A stretch of 64,000 nt of DNA, from positions 248,505-312,504 of the forward strand of contig NZ_LMLW01000011.1 in the NCBI RefSeq assembly GCF_001422045.1. The letters are read 5' to 3'. A program made the translations under genes and the position numbers. This DNA comes from Sphingomonas sp. Leaf242. Its GTDB lineage: Bacteria; Pseudomonadota; Alphaproteobacteria; Sphingomonadales; Sphingomonadaceae. The number at the start of each line of letters is the position of its first letter. The stretch's first letter is position 1. Positions 54,513 to 63,303 of the stretch are shown one piece after another. The notes beneath the pieces were generated by a model. That model searched no databases, was not told where the DNA came from, and saw only the letters and a list, made by a program, of their open reading frames with translations.

Positions 54513-57500
54513 TCAAATGGGTCCGAAACCACCGCCACCGGGTGTTTCGATCGCGAACACGTCGCCCGGCCGCATGTCGACCTTGGCGGTGGAGCCGAGC
54601 TGCTCGATGCCGCCATCCGCGCGCTCGATGGTCGCCGAGCCCAGTCCGCCGGCCTCACCGCCCGCCATCCCGAACGGCGCCACGCGGCGGCGGTTGGCGA
54701 GGATGCAGGCGGTCATGTCCTCGAGGAAGCGCACGCGCCGCGTCGCCCCGTCGCCGCCACGATGTGCGCCTGCCCCACCCGAGCCGCGGCGGATCGAGAA
54801 CTTTTCCAGCAGCACCGGGAAGCGCGTTTCGAAGATTTCCGGGTCGGTGAGACGGCTGTTGGTCATGTGCGTCTGGATCACCGACGCGCCATCGAAGCCG
54901 GGGCCTGCGCCCGCGCCGCCGGCGATCGTCTCGTAATATTGGTGCGTGTCGTTGCCGAAGGTGAAGTTGTTCATCGTCCCCTGGCTGGCGGCCATCGCGC
55001 CGAGCGCGCCGAACAGCGCGTCGGTGACCACCTGGCTGGTCTCGACGTTGCCCGCGACGACCGCGGCCGGGTAACGCGGGTTGAGCATCGAGCCTTCGGG
55101 CACGCGGATCGTCACGCCCCGCAGGCAGCCATCGTTGAGCGGGACCGCCTCGTCGATCAGCGCGCGGACGACGTAGAGCACGGCCGCGCGGACGATCGAG
55201 ACGGGAGCGTTGAAGTTGGTCGGCCGCTGCCCGCTGGTGCCGGCGAAGTCGACCTCCATCGTCGCGGCCTCGCGATCCACCCGAACCGCCACGCGGATCA
55301 CGGCGCCGTCGTCCATCTCGTAGGCGAACGCGCCGTCGTCGAGCGTCGCAATCAGGCGGCGGACGGCGGCGTCCGCATTGGCCTGGACGTGCCCCATGTA
55401 GGCCGCGACGACGTCCGTGCCGTACTCGTCGGCCAATCGCGCAAGCCCTGCCGCCCCGCGCGTGCAGGCTGCCAACTGTGCAGCGAGATCGGCAATGTTC
55501 TGATCGATGTTGCGTGCGGGATAGGGGCCGCTCGCGAACACCGCGCGCAGTTCGGCTTCGAGGAAGCGACCTTCATCGACAACCAGCACGTCGTCGAGCA
55601 ACACGCCTTCTTCCTCGACCGAGCGGCTTTCGGGGGGCATCGATCCTGGGGTGATGCCGCCGACGTCCGCGTGATGGCCGCGGGCAGCGACGAAGAATGC
55701 GGGCGCATCGTCGTCACCTGCGAAGACCGGCATGATGACGGTGATGTCGGGTAGGTGCGTACCGCCGCGGTAGGGGGCGTTGAGCGCATAGGCGTCGCCT
55801 CGGCGGATACCGCGGCCGTCTGCGCCGCCGCCTCGTGCGTCGATGATCGTGCGGATGCTCTCGCCCATCGAGCCGAGGTGGACCGGGATGTGCGGGGCGT
55901 TGGCGACGAGGTTGCCGTGCGCGTCGAACAGCGCGCAACTGAAGTCGAGCCGTTCGCGGATGTTGACCGACGCGGCGGAACGCTGGAGCGCGGCGCCCAT
56001 CTCCTCGGCGATGCTCATGAACAGGCCGGCAAAGATTGCGAGGCGCACCGGGTCTGACTCGGTACCGATGCTTGCGCCGACACGCGGCGCGATCCGGTCG
56101 AGGATCAGGTTGCCGATCGGATCGACGCGCGCGCGCCAGCCGGGCTCGACGATGGTGGTCGAGACGCTGTCGAGGATCAGTGCGGGGCCATCGATTGCGT
56201 GTCCGGCGGGGAGGCCTTCGCGCGCCAGGACGGGCGTGTCGTGCCATGCGCCGGCCATGTAGACCGGGGCGACGGACAGCGGCGCGGCTGGCTCTTCGGG
56301 GAAGGCGACCAGCGCGGCATCGAGCGGCGGACTCTCGGCGATCGCCTCGGCGACGATCCGGTCGGCGATCAGCGGTGCCTCGCTGGCGAAACCGAACTGC
56401 GCGATGTGCGCGGCATCGAACGCGGCGATCATCGCGGCCGGGTCGTCGAGATCGAGCTCGATCGTGTGGTCGGTCTGGCCTCGGCGCAGATGCACGCGGC
56501 GTTCGGTCCGCACGTCGTCCGCCGTGACGCCCTGCGCCACCAGGGCGTCGCGCGCTGCTTCCGCGAGACCGTCCACTGCCTGCGTGATCTCGACATACTC
56601 AGCGAACGCCGCACCCGACGTCGCCTCTCGGAGAACCCGGCGATCGGCGAGCCCCATGCCGTACGCCGACAGCACGCCGGCCAGCGGGTGGATCATCACC
56701 CGGTCCATCGCCAGCGCGTCCGCGACGAGGCACGCATGCTGCCCCCCGGCCCCACCGAAGCACGCCAGCGTGTAGCGCGTCACGTCATGCCCGCGCGCGA
56801 CCGAGATCGTCCGGATCGCATTCGCCATGTCGGCCACCGCAACCGCGACGAACCCTTCGGCGGCGACCTGCGGATCGAGCGGCAATTCCGCGAACCGGGC
56901 GGTCACCGCCTCGGCATCGAGCGGTTGGTTGCCGGTCGGTCCGAACAGCGTCGGGAAGAATTCGGGCCGAACCTTGCCGAGCATCACATTGCAGTCGGTC
57001 ACGGTCAGCGGCCCGCCGCGGCGGTAGCACGCAGGCCCCGGCACCGCGCCCGCGCTCTCGGGGCCGACGATCAACCGCTCGCCGTCGAACCGGCAGATCG
57101 AGCCCCCACCCGCCGCCACCGTGTGGATTCGCAGCATCGGCGCGCGGATGCGGGCACCGGCGATCAGCGTCTCGGTGTCGCGCTCGTAGGTGCCGGCGTA
57201 GTGCGACACGTCGGTCGAGGTGCCGCCCATGTCGAAGCCGATGATGTGCTCGAAGCCGGCCTCGCGCGCGGATGCGGCCATGCCGACGATGCCCCCCGCG
57301 GGGCCTGATAGGATCGCATCCTTGCCACGAAAGCCTGCGCCGTCGACCAGTCCGCCCGACGACTGCATAAACAATGCACCCTGCCCCAGCGCGTCGCTCA
57401 GGCCCGCGACATAGCGATCGACGACCGGCGACAGATACGCATCGACGACGGTCGTATCGCCACGCCCGATCAGCTTGATCAACGGCGCGACGCGGTGGCT

Positions 57501-58052
57501 GACCGAAATCTGCGTGAAGCCGATCTCGGCCGCGATTGCCGCCAGCACCTCCTCGTGCGCAGTGAAGCGATAGCCGTGCATGAGGACGATCGCGACCGCG
57601 CGTAGCCCGCTGTCGAATGCCGCCTGCAATCCTGCGCGGGCTGCATCGACGTCGAGCGGACGGAGCACATCGCCCTCCGCGCCGACACGTTCGTCGATCT
57701 CCACGACATGCGCGAACAGCGGCGGCGGACGGTTCACGTCGCGCGCAAAAATATCGGACCGCTCCTGGTGACCGATCAGCAACGCGTCGCCGAACCCGCG
57801 GGTGATCGCGAGGCAGGTCGGCTCGCCCTTGCGCTCGAGCAGCGCGTTGGTCGCGACCGTCGTCCCGATGCGCAGTTCGAGCGGAACATCCGCGCCATCC
57901 GTCAGCCGCCGGATCGCCTCGACCGCGGCGTCATCATAGCGCTCGGGATCTTCCGACAGCAGCTTGGCGGTGACGATCCGTCCGTCCGGTTGCCGCGCGA
58001 CGACATCGGTGAACGTGCCGCCGCGATCGATCCAGAACTGCCATGGGGTCAT
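54513..58052 (-). CDS. Fused 5-oxoprolinase (HyuA-HyuB type)
   Basis: The 1179-residue protein joins hydantoinase/oxoprolinase N and A domains (residues 1 to about 670) with the B domain (about 680-1178), like eukaryotic and many bacterial ATP-dependent 5-oxoprolinases. The ATP-binding start is FWIDRGGTFTDVVARQPDGR; later blocks are IGTTVATNALLERKGE, GFDMGGTSTDVSHYAGTYER, CFGGAGGQHACLVADAL, and for the B part ERLDFSCALFDAHGNLVANA and YETIAGGAGAGPGFDG. It opens 5-oxoproline (pyroglutamate) to glutamate using ATP. It is last of a six-gene run, 7 bases after the PLP-enzyme gene. Hydantoinase activity is the alternative. Confidence 0.9.
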   Translation of the reverse strand: MTPWQFWIDRGGTFTDVVARQPDGRIVTAKLLSEDPERYDDAAVEAIRRLTDGADVPLELRIGTTVATNALLERKGEPTCLAITRGFGDALLIGHQERSDIFARDVNRPPPLFAHVVEIDERVGAEGDVLRPLDVDAARAGLQAAFDSGLRAVAIVLMHGYRFTAHEEVLAAIAAEIGFTQISVSHRVAPLIKLIGRGDTTVVDAYLSPVVDRYVAGLSDALGQGALFMQSSGGLVDGAGFRGKDAILSGPAGGIVGMAASAREAGFEHIIGFDMGGTSTDVSHYAGTYERDTETLIAGARIRAPMLRIHTVAAGGGSICRFDGERLIVGPESAGAVPGPACYRRGGPLTVTDCNVMLGKVRPEFFPTLFGPTGNQPLDAEAVTARFAELPLDPQVAAEGFVAVAVADMANAIRTISVARGHDVTRYTLACFGGAGGQHACLVADALAMDRVMIHPLAGVLSAYGMGLADRRVLREATSGAAFAEYVEITQAVDGLAEAARDALVAQGVTADDVRTERRVHLRRGQTDHTIELDLDDPAAMIAAFDAAHIAQFGFASEAPLIADRIVAEAIAESPPLDAALVAFPEEPAAPLSVAPVYMAGAWHDTPVLAREGLPAGHAIDGPALILDSVSTTIVEPGWRARVDPIGNLILDRIAPRVGASIGTESDPVRLAIFAGLFMSIAEEMGAALQRSAASVNIRERLDFSCALFDAHGNLVANAPHIPVHLGSMGESIRTIIDARGGGADGRGIRRGDAYALNAPYRGGTHLPDITVIMPVFAGDDDAPAFFVAARGHHADVGGITPGSMPPESRSVEEEGVLLDDVLVVDEGRFLEAELRAVFASGPYPARNIDQNIADLAAQLAACTRGAAGLARLADEYGTDVVAAYMGHVQANADAAVRRLIATLDDGAFAYEMDDGAVIRVAVRVDREAATMEVDFAGTSGQRPTNFNAPVSIVRAAVLYVVRALIDEAVPLNDGCLRGVTIRVPEGSMLNPRYPAAVVAGNVETSQVVTDALFGALGAMAASQGTMNNFTFGNDTHQYYETIAGGAGAGPGFDGASVIQTHMTNSRLTDPEIFETRFPVLLEKFSIRRGSGGAGAHRGGDGATRRVRFLEDMTACILANRRRVAPFGMAGGEAGGLGSATIERADGGIEQLGSTAKVDMRPGDVFAIETPGGGGFGPI

Positions 58053-58059
58053 CGGTTAC

Positions 58060-59121
58060 TCAGCCCAGAAAAGCGGTCATCCGTGCGGCGGCATCGGTCC
58101 ACGCGACCGAACGATCGTCGAGCCATGCGTCGTCGTAATAGGTGCAGCCATAGCGGTCGCCTCCATCGCACAACAGCGTGACGATGCTGCCCGTCTCGCC
58201 CGCCGCCGCCATCTCCTCGACGATCTGCGCGCACGCCCAGAGGTTGGTCCCGGTCGAGCCGCCGACGCGCCGGCCGAGCCGGTCGGACAGCGCGCGCATC
58301 GCGCCGATGCTGTCGGCATCCTCGACCGCGATCATCCGGTCGATGACGCTCGGCACGAAGCTCGGCTCGACGCGCGGCCGCCCGATCCCCTCGATCTTCG
58401 ACGCGCACCCTTCGGGTAACGCGACCACCGAGCGATCCTCGAAATGGCGATGGAACACCGAGTGCACCGGATCCGCGACGCACAATTTGGTGTCGTGGCG
58501 GCAGTACCGGATGAACCGCCCGATCGTCGCCGACGTGCCCCCCGTCCCCGCGCCGCAGACGATCCAGGACGGGCACGGATGCTCCTCCTCGGCCATCTGC
58601 GCGAAGATGCTCTCGGCGATGTTGTTGTTGCCGCGCCAGTCGGTCGCGCGCTCGGCGTAGGTGAACTGGTCGAGATAATGCCCGCCGGTTTCGGCCGCGA
58701 GCCGGTGCGACACCGCGTAGACGGTGCGCGGATCGTCGACCATGTGGATCTCGCCGCCGTGAAAGCGGATCGCGTCGAGCTTGGGCTTGGCGGTCGTCGA
58801 GGGGACCACCGCAATGAAGCGCAGCCCGAGCATTTTCGCGAAATACGCCTCCGACACCGCGGTTGATCCCGACGAGGATTCGATCACCGTCGTCTCGGGC
58901 CCGATCCATTCGTTGCACAGCGCGTACAGGAACAGCGAGCGCGCAAGCCGGTGCTTCAGGCTGCCCGTCGGGTGCGAACTCTCGTCCTTCAGGTACAGCA
59001 CGATGCCGGGGTACCGCGGCAAATCCACCCGGATCAGGTGCGTGTCGGCGGACCGGTTATAGTCCGCCTCGATCTTCCGCACCGCCTCCGACAACCAGCG
59101 CCGGTCGTCGCGCTTCGTCAC
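58060..59121 (-). CDS. PLP-dependent cysteine synthase-family enzyme (Cds1-type cysteine desulfhydrase)
   Basis: The 353-residue protein is a fold-type II PLP enzyme with the PLP lysine in SSHPTGSLKHRLARSL (K56), the glycine-rich phosphate loop GAGTGGTSATIGRFIR, ESSSGSTAVSEAYFAKMLGL and the closing LLCDGGDRYGCTYYDDAWL. The sequence style (RYPGIVLYLKDESSHPTGSL) is nearer to the L-cysteine desulfhydrase Cds1 group than to biosynthetic CysK. It would make pyruvate, ammonia and sulfide from cysteine. It overlaps the M3 peptidase gene by 4 bases (ATGA). Confidence 0.85.
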   Translation of the reverse strand: MTKRDDRRWLSEAVRKIEADYNRSADTHLIRVDLPRYPGIVLYLKDESSHPTGSLKHRLARSLFLYALCNEWIGPETTVIESSSGSTAVSEAYFAKMLGLRFIAVVPSTTAKPKLDAIRFHGGEIHMVDDPRTVYAVSHRLAAETGGHYLDQFTYAERATDWRGNNNIAESIFAQMAEEEHPCPSWIVCGAGTGGTSATIGRFIRYCRHDTKLCVADPVHSVFHRHFEDRSVVALPEGCASKIEGIGRPRVEPSFVPSVIDRMIAVEDADSIGAMRALSDRLGRRVGGSTGTNLWACAQIVEEMAAAGETGSIVTLLCDGGDRYGCTYYDDAWLDDRSVAWTDAAARMTAFLG

Positions 59122-61154
59122 CCTTGCAGCCCGTGACGGACTAGCATCGCGGTCGGCTCGGGATCACGCCCGCGGAACGCGCGGAAGCTGTCCGCCGCCG
59201 GCCGCGTCGCACCGCGCGCGAGAACTTCCTCGCGGAACCGATCGCCGGTCTTGCGATCGACTAGTCCCGCTTCCGCAAACGCCTCGAAGCCATCGGCCGC
59301 CAGCAACTCGGCATAGAGATAGCTGTAATAGCCCGACGCGTAGCCGCCTGCGAAAATATGGCTGAACGCGTGCGGGAAGCGGTGCCATGCGGGCGGGCGG
59401 ATCACCGCCACCTCGTCGCGGACCGCCTCGATCACCTCGATCGGATCGCTGCCCATCGTGCCGAGATGGAGCAACAGGTCGAACAGCGCGAACTCGACCT
59501 GGCGCAGGATGAACATCCCCGCCTGGAAATGCCGCGCCTTCACCATCCGCTCGAACAGGTCGGCGGGGAGCTGCTCGCCGGTCTTGTAGTGGCCGGACAT
59601 GCCGGTCAGCACGTCCTTGTCCCAGGCGAAATCCTCCATCAGCTGGCTCGGCAGCTCGATCGCGTCCCATTCGAAACCGTTGGTGCCGGCGATGCTCGGC
59701 CGGTTCACCTTGGTGAAGAGCAGGTGGATGCAATGCCCGGTCTCGTGCAGCAGCGTCGTGACGTCGTTGTGGCTCAGCAAAGACGGCGTTTCACCACCAT
59801 CGGGCGCGAAATTGCAGACGAGATACGCGACCGGCACCGTGACGGTGTTGCCGTCGTGCAGCCGTGGCCGCGCCTGCGCCATCCAGGCGCCGCCACGCTT
59901 CCCGGTGCGCGCGTGGAGGTCGAGATACAGCCCGGCGAACACCGTCCCGCTCTCATCCACCACGTCGAAGAACCGCGCGTCCTCGTGATAGAGCGAAACG
60001 TCGTCGCGCTCGACCAGCGTGATCCCGAACAGCCGCTGCATCAGCGTCTGCCAACCCTCCATCACCCGCTCGACCGGGAAATACGCCTTCACCACCTGCG
60101 CATCCACCGCATAGCGATCCTGCCGCAGCCGGTTCGACACGAAGCCCGCATCCCAGGGCTCGAAATCGGCGATCCCGAGCTGCTCGGCGGCAAACGTCTT
60201 CAGCTCGGCGAGGTCACGCTCCGCCGCCGGCTTCGCCCGCCGCGCCAGATCGCGCAGGAACGCGATCACCTCGGCTCCATTGGGGGCCATCTTGGTCTCC
60301 AGCGACCACGCGACCGGATCGGTGAAGCCGAGCAGCTTGGCGCCCTCATGCCGTAGTTCGAGAATACGCGCGATCCGCGCACTGTTGTCGAACTCGCCGG
60401 CATTCGGTCCCTGGTCCGACGCGCGCGTCGCGAACGCGCGGTACATGCGCGCGCGCAGCTCGCGGTTCTCGGCGAAGGTCAGCACCGCGTTGACGCTCGG
60501 CTGTTGCAGCGTGACCAGCCAGCCCGCCTGCCCCTTCGCCTTGGCGGCATCCGCGAACATCGCCTTGTCCGCATCCGAGATCCCGGCGAGATCCGCCTCG
60601 TCCGTCACCAGTTCCGACCACGCGTCGGTCGCATCCAGCACCGCGCTGCCGAACTCGTTCGACAACCCGGAAAGCTCGACCGAAATCTCACTGAACCGGT
60701 CCCGCGCCTCGGGCTCCAGCGCCACACCCGACAGCGTGAAGTCGCGGATCGCCTGCTCGACCGCGACGCGGTCCTCGACGGGCAGGTCGGCAAACTCGGG
60801 CGACACGCTCAGCGCCACGAACACCTCGTACAGGTCGCGGTTCTGCCCGACCTTCATGTCGTTCTCGACGAGCCGCTTCTGCCCATCGGAATACGCCGCG
60901 CGCAGCTCGGGCGTGTCCGCCACGCCGTGCAGGTGCGAAACCGCCGACCAGATCGCGCCGATCTCGGTATTCGCACGCTCGTACGGCAGCCACGCGCCCG
61001 CGAAATCGGCTGGTCGCGCGGTCGTCAGCGCCTCGACCATCGCCTCGTGCCGCGCGATCGCCTCGTCGAGCGCAGGCGCGATCTGGTCGGGCGAGAGTTC
61101 CGCGAAACGGGGCAGCGACAGCGTATCGAGAAGCGGGTTCGTCGGGGCAGTCAT
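59118..61154 (-). CDS. M3 family oligopeptidase (oligopeptidase A/PrlC-like)
   Basis: The 678-residue protein is a thimet-type metallopeptidase. The zinc motif is TTLLHETGHCIHLLFTKVN (HExxH), with the later glutamate in GTNGFEWDAIELPSQLMEDF and the substrate-binding HIFAGGYASGYYSYLYAE. It cuts short peptides in the cytoplasm, with no signal sequence. ATG at 61154 follows AAGGA. It lies 10 bases after the serine dehydratase gene and overlaps the next gene by 4 bases. The peptidase would feed free amino acids to the neighbouring catabolic enzymes. Confidence 0.94.
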   Translation of the reverse strand: MTAPTNPLLDTLSLPRFAELSPDQIAPALDEAIARHEAMVEALTTARPADFAGAWLPYERANTEIGAIWSAVSHLHGVADTPELRAAYSDGQKRLVENDMKVGQNRDLYEVFVALSVSPEFADLPVEDRVAVEQAIRDFTLSGVALEPEARDRFSEISVELSGLSNEFGSAVLDATDAWSELVTDEADLAGISDADKAMFADAAKAKGQAGWLVTLQQPSVNAVLTFAENRELRARMYRAFATRASDQGPNAGEFDNSARIARILELRHEGAKLLGFTDPVAWSLETKMAPNGAEVIAFLRDLARRAKPAAERDLAELKTFAAEQLGIADFEPWDAGFVSNRLRQDRYAVDAQVVKAYFPVERVMEGWQTLMQRLFGITLVERDDVSLYHEDARFFDVVDESGTVFAGLYLDLHARTGKRGGAWMAQARPRLHDGNTVTVPVAYLVCNFAPDGGETPSLLSHNDVTTLLHETGHCIHLLFTKVNRPSIAGTNGFEWDAIELPSQLMEDFAWDKDVLTGMSGHYKTGEQLPADLFERMVKARHFQAGMFILRQVEFALFDLLLHLGTMGSDPIEVIEAVRDEVAVIRPPAWHRFPHAFSHIFAGGYASGYYSYLYAELLAADGFEAFAEAGLVDRKTGDRFREEVLARGATRPAADSFRAFRGRDPEPTAMLVRHGLQG

Positions 61155-61164
61155 GGAAAATCCT

Positions 61165-62583
61165 TCAGCATTCGACGACGTTGACGGCCAGGCCACCAAG
61201 CGACGTCTCCTTATATTGCGAGCGCATGTCCTCACCGGTCTGGCGCATCGTCTCGATCACCGCATCGAGGCTGACGATATGGCGACCGTCGCCGCGAAGT
61301 GCCAGATACGCGGCGTTGATCGCCTTGATCGCACCCATCGTGTTGCGCTCGATGCACGGGATCTGGACCAGCCCGCCGATCGGATCGCAGGTGAGCCCGA
61401 GATTATGCTCCATGCCGATCTCGGCCGCATTCTCGATCTGTTCGTTGGTCCCACCGAGCGCCGCGACCAGCGCCCCCGCCGCCATCGAGCACGCAACGCC
61501 GACCTCGCCCTGGCACCCCATCTCCGCCGCCGAAATGGAGGCGCGCTTCTTGTAGAGGAAGCCGATCGCCGCCGCGGTCAGCAGGAAATCATGCGCACCC
61601 TTCGCCGTCGGGTCCTTGGTGAAGGTCTCGTAGAAGCGCAGCACCGCCGGCAGCACGCCCGCCGCGCCGTTGGTCGGCGCGGTAACGACGCGGCCACCCG
61701 CGGCATTCTCCTCGTTCACCGCGAGCGCATACAGGCTCACCCACTCGAACACCGCGGAGGGATCGGCCGCGGTATCGCGTGCCTGCAAGCCCTCGAACAA
61801 CGCCTTCGCGCGCCGCGGCACCTTCAGCCCGCCGGGCAGGATACCGCCCTGCCGACACCCGCGATCGATCGACGCGAACATGGCGCCCCGCACCGCATCA
61901 AGGAAAGCGTCGGTCTCGCTTTCCGGCCGCCAGGCGATCTCGTTCTCGCGGACGATGTCGGCGATCGTCATCCCCGTCGCATCGCCGGTCGCGAGCAGTT
62001 CCGCCCCCGACGAGAACGGCCGCGGCAACAGGATGTTCGCCTTGACCGGCCCCGAGCCAGCCTCGACGATCGCACCGCCACCGATCGAGAAATAGGTGCG
62101 TTCCACGCTCCGCCCATCGCCGAACGACGCGGTAAAGGTCACCGCATTGGGATGCCCCGGCAGGAAGGTCTGTGCATGGAACAGCAGGTGCTGGCTCTCT
62201 TCGAACCCGATCTCGACCCGCTCCGCCAGCATCAGTCGCCCGCTCGACCGGATCGCCGCGAGCCGCACCGGGATCAGGTCCGGATCGATCGTCTCAGGCT
62301 GCGCACCGCTCAGGCCAAGCATCACCGCACTGTCGGTCGCATGCCCCCGCCCGGTCAGCGCGAGCGAACCAAACAGGTCTACGCGCACCGCCACCGGCGT
62401 CTCGTCCGCCACCAGATCCGCGAACAACCACGCCGCACGCATTGGCCCGACGGTATGCGAACTCGACGGCCCGATCCCGATCGTGAACAGGTCGAGAATG
62501 CTGATCGCCTGATGGCAATCGGGGCGCGCTCGCGTGCGCTCGTCGGGGCGATCGAAGGTCAGCGGATCCATGCCCTGCGCCAT
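61165..62583 (-). CDS. sdaA: L-serine ammonia-lyase (iron-sulfur L-serine dehydratase)
   Basis: The enzyme turns L-serine into pyruvate and ammonia with a 4Fe-4S cluster. The protein (about 472 residues) is the single-chain type. The beta domain comes first (LFTIGIGPSSSHTVGPMRAA, GRGHATDSAVMLGLSG), then the alpha domain with its cluster cysteines in AEMGCQGEVGVACSMAAGA and NLGLTCDPIGGLVQIPCIER, and VAPTNGAAGVLPA-type sequence (VVTAPTNGAAGVLPAVL). ATG at 62583 or 62571 are both possible starts. Neighbours: 20 bases after the hydrolase gene, 10 bases before the M3 peptidase. Confidence 0.94.
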   Translation of the reverse strand: MAQGMDPLTFDRPDERTRARPDCHQAISILDLFTIGIGPSSSHTVGPMRAAWLFADLVADETPVAVRVDLFGSLALTGRGHATDSAVMLGLSGAQPETIDPDLIPVRLAAIRSSGRLMLAERVEIGFEESQHLLFHAQTFLPGHPNAVTFTASFGDGRSVERTYFSIGGGAIVEAGSGPVKANILLPRPFSSGAELLATGDATGMTIADIVRENEIAWRPESETDAFLDAVRGAMFASIDRGCRQGGILPGGLKVPRRAKALFEGLQARDTAADPSAVFEWVSLYALAVNEENAAGGRVVTAPTNGAAGVLPAVLRFYETFTKDPTAKGAHDFLLTAAAIGFLYKKRASISAAEMGCQGEVGVACSMAAGALVAALGGTNEQIENAAEIGMEHNLGLTCDPIGGLVQIPCIERNTMGAIKAINAAYLALRGDGRHIVSLDAVIETMRQTGEDMRSQYKETSLGGLAVNVVEC

Positions 62584-62603
62584 GCACCGCCAACGCGGCG
62601 ATG

Positions 62604-63263
62604 TCAGCCGGATTTCAACCACTGGCGGAGCACCGCGGTGACCTCGCCGGGACGTTCGAGCGGGGACAGATGGCCGCAGCCCCGCAGCAGGTGGAAGTGC
62701 GCACCCGGAATCCGCAGGCTCAGCGACAGCGCGTCGTCGGGGGTGCAGATCCGGTCGCGATCGCCGACCGCTACCAGGGTGGGCACGTGAATCGCGGCGA
62801 TCGCCTCGCTGATGTCTGGTCGGGCGAGCAGCGCGCGTTGCTGGCGTTCGAACACGACCGGGCCCACACGATCGGCCATCGCCTGGGCCGGGCCGCTGAC
62901 GATCGCGGACAGGCGCGGGTCGGCGTGCGGCGCGGTGGCGAGCATCCCCTGCCCCGCGACGGTACGCGGACGGACGTCCATCGACCCGCGCGTGCCGAAC
63001 AGCGCGATCCGCGTGATCCGCTCGGGCGCCTGGCGGACCATCTCCATCGCGACGTAGCCGCCGAGGCTGACGCCGGCGACCGCAAAGCGCGCCGGTGCGG
63101 CGGCGAGCACCCGTGCGGCCATCGCCGACAGCGTATCGTCCTGCGACAGGTCGCCGAACTCGACCTGCGCGACGGCGGCAAGGTCGACGATCTGGCGGGC
63201 CCAGAGCTGGCCGTCGCAACCCATCGCGGGGAGCAGCATCAACGGTGTACGCGGTCGGATCAT
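62604..63263 (-). CDS. Alpha/beta-fold hydrolase
   Basis: The 219-residue protein is an alpha/beta hydrolase. It has an LMLLPAMGCDGQLWARQI start with the oxyanion region, nucleophile Ser in VAGVSLGGYVAMEM, acid Asp in VAVGDRDRICTPDDAL and the catalytic His in LRGCGHLSPLERP. The substrate cannot be told. ATG at 63263 has GGAG eight bases upstream and gives the usual N-terminus; GTG at 63302, one base after the transporter stop codon, is the alternative and would add 13 basic residues. Confidence 0.88.
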   Translation of the reverse strand: MIRPRTPLMLLPAMGCDGQLWARQIVDLAAVAQVEFGDLSQDDTLSAMAARVLAAAPARFAVAGVSLGGYVAMEMVRQAPERITRIALFGTRGSMDVRPRTVAGQGMLATAPHADPRLSAIVSGPAQAMADRVGPVVFERQQRALLARPDISEAIAAIHVPTLVAVGDRDRICTPDDALSLSLRIPGAHFHLLRGCGHLSPLERPGEVTAVLRQWLKSG

Positions 63264-63303
63264 GCGGAAGCTCCGGTAGCGGCGGGTTGCGGGGATGCTC
63301 ACC

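Noticed and set aside
60280..62790. An 836-codon plus-strand open frame opposite the M3 peptidase and serine dehydratase genes
   Set aside because: Spans two well-identified genes in antisense; no domain or start signal.
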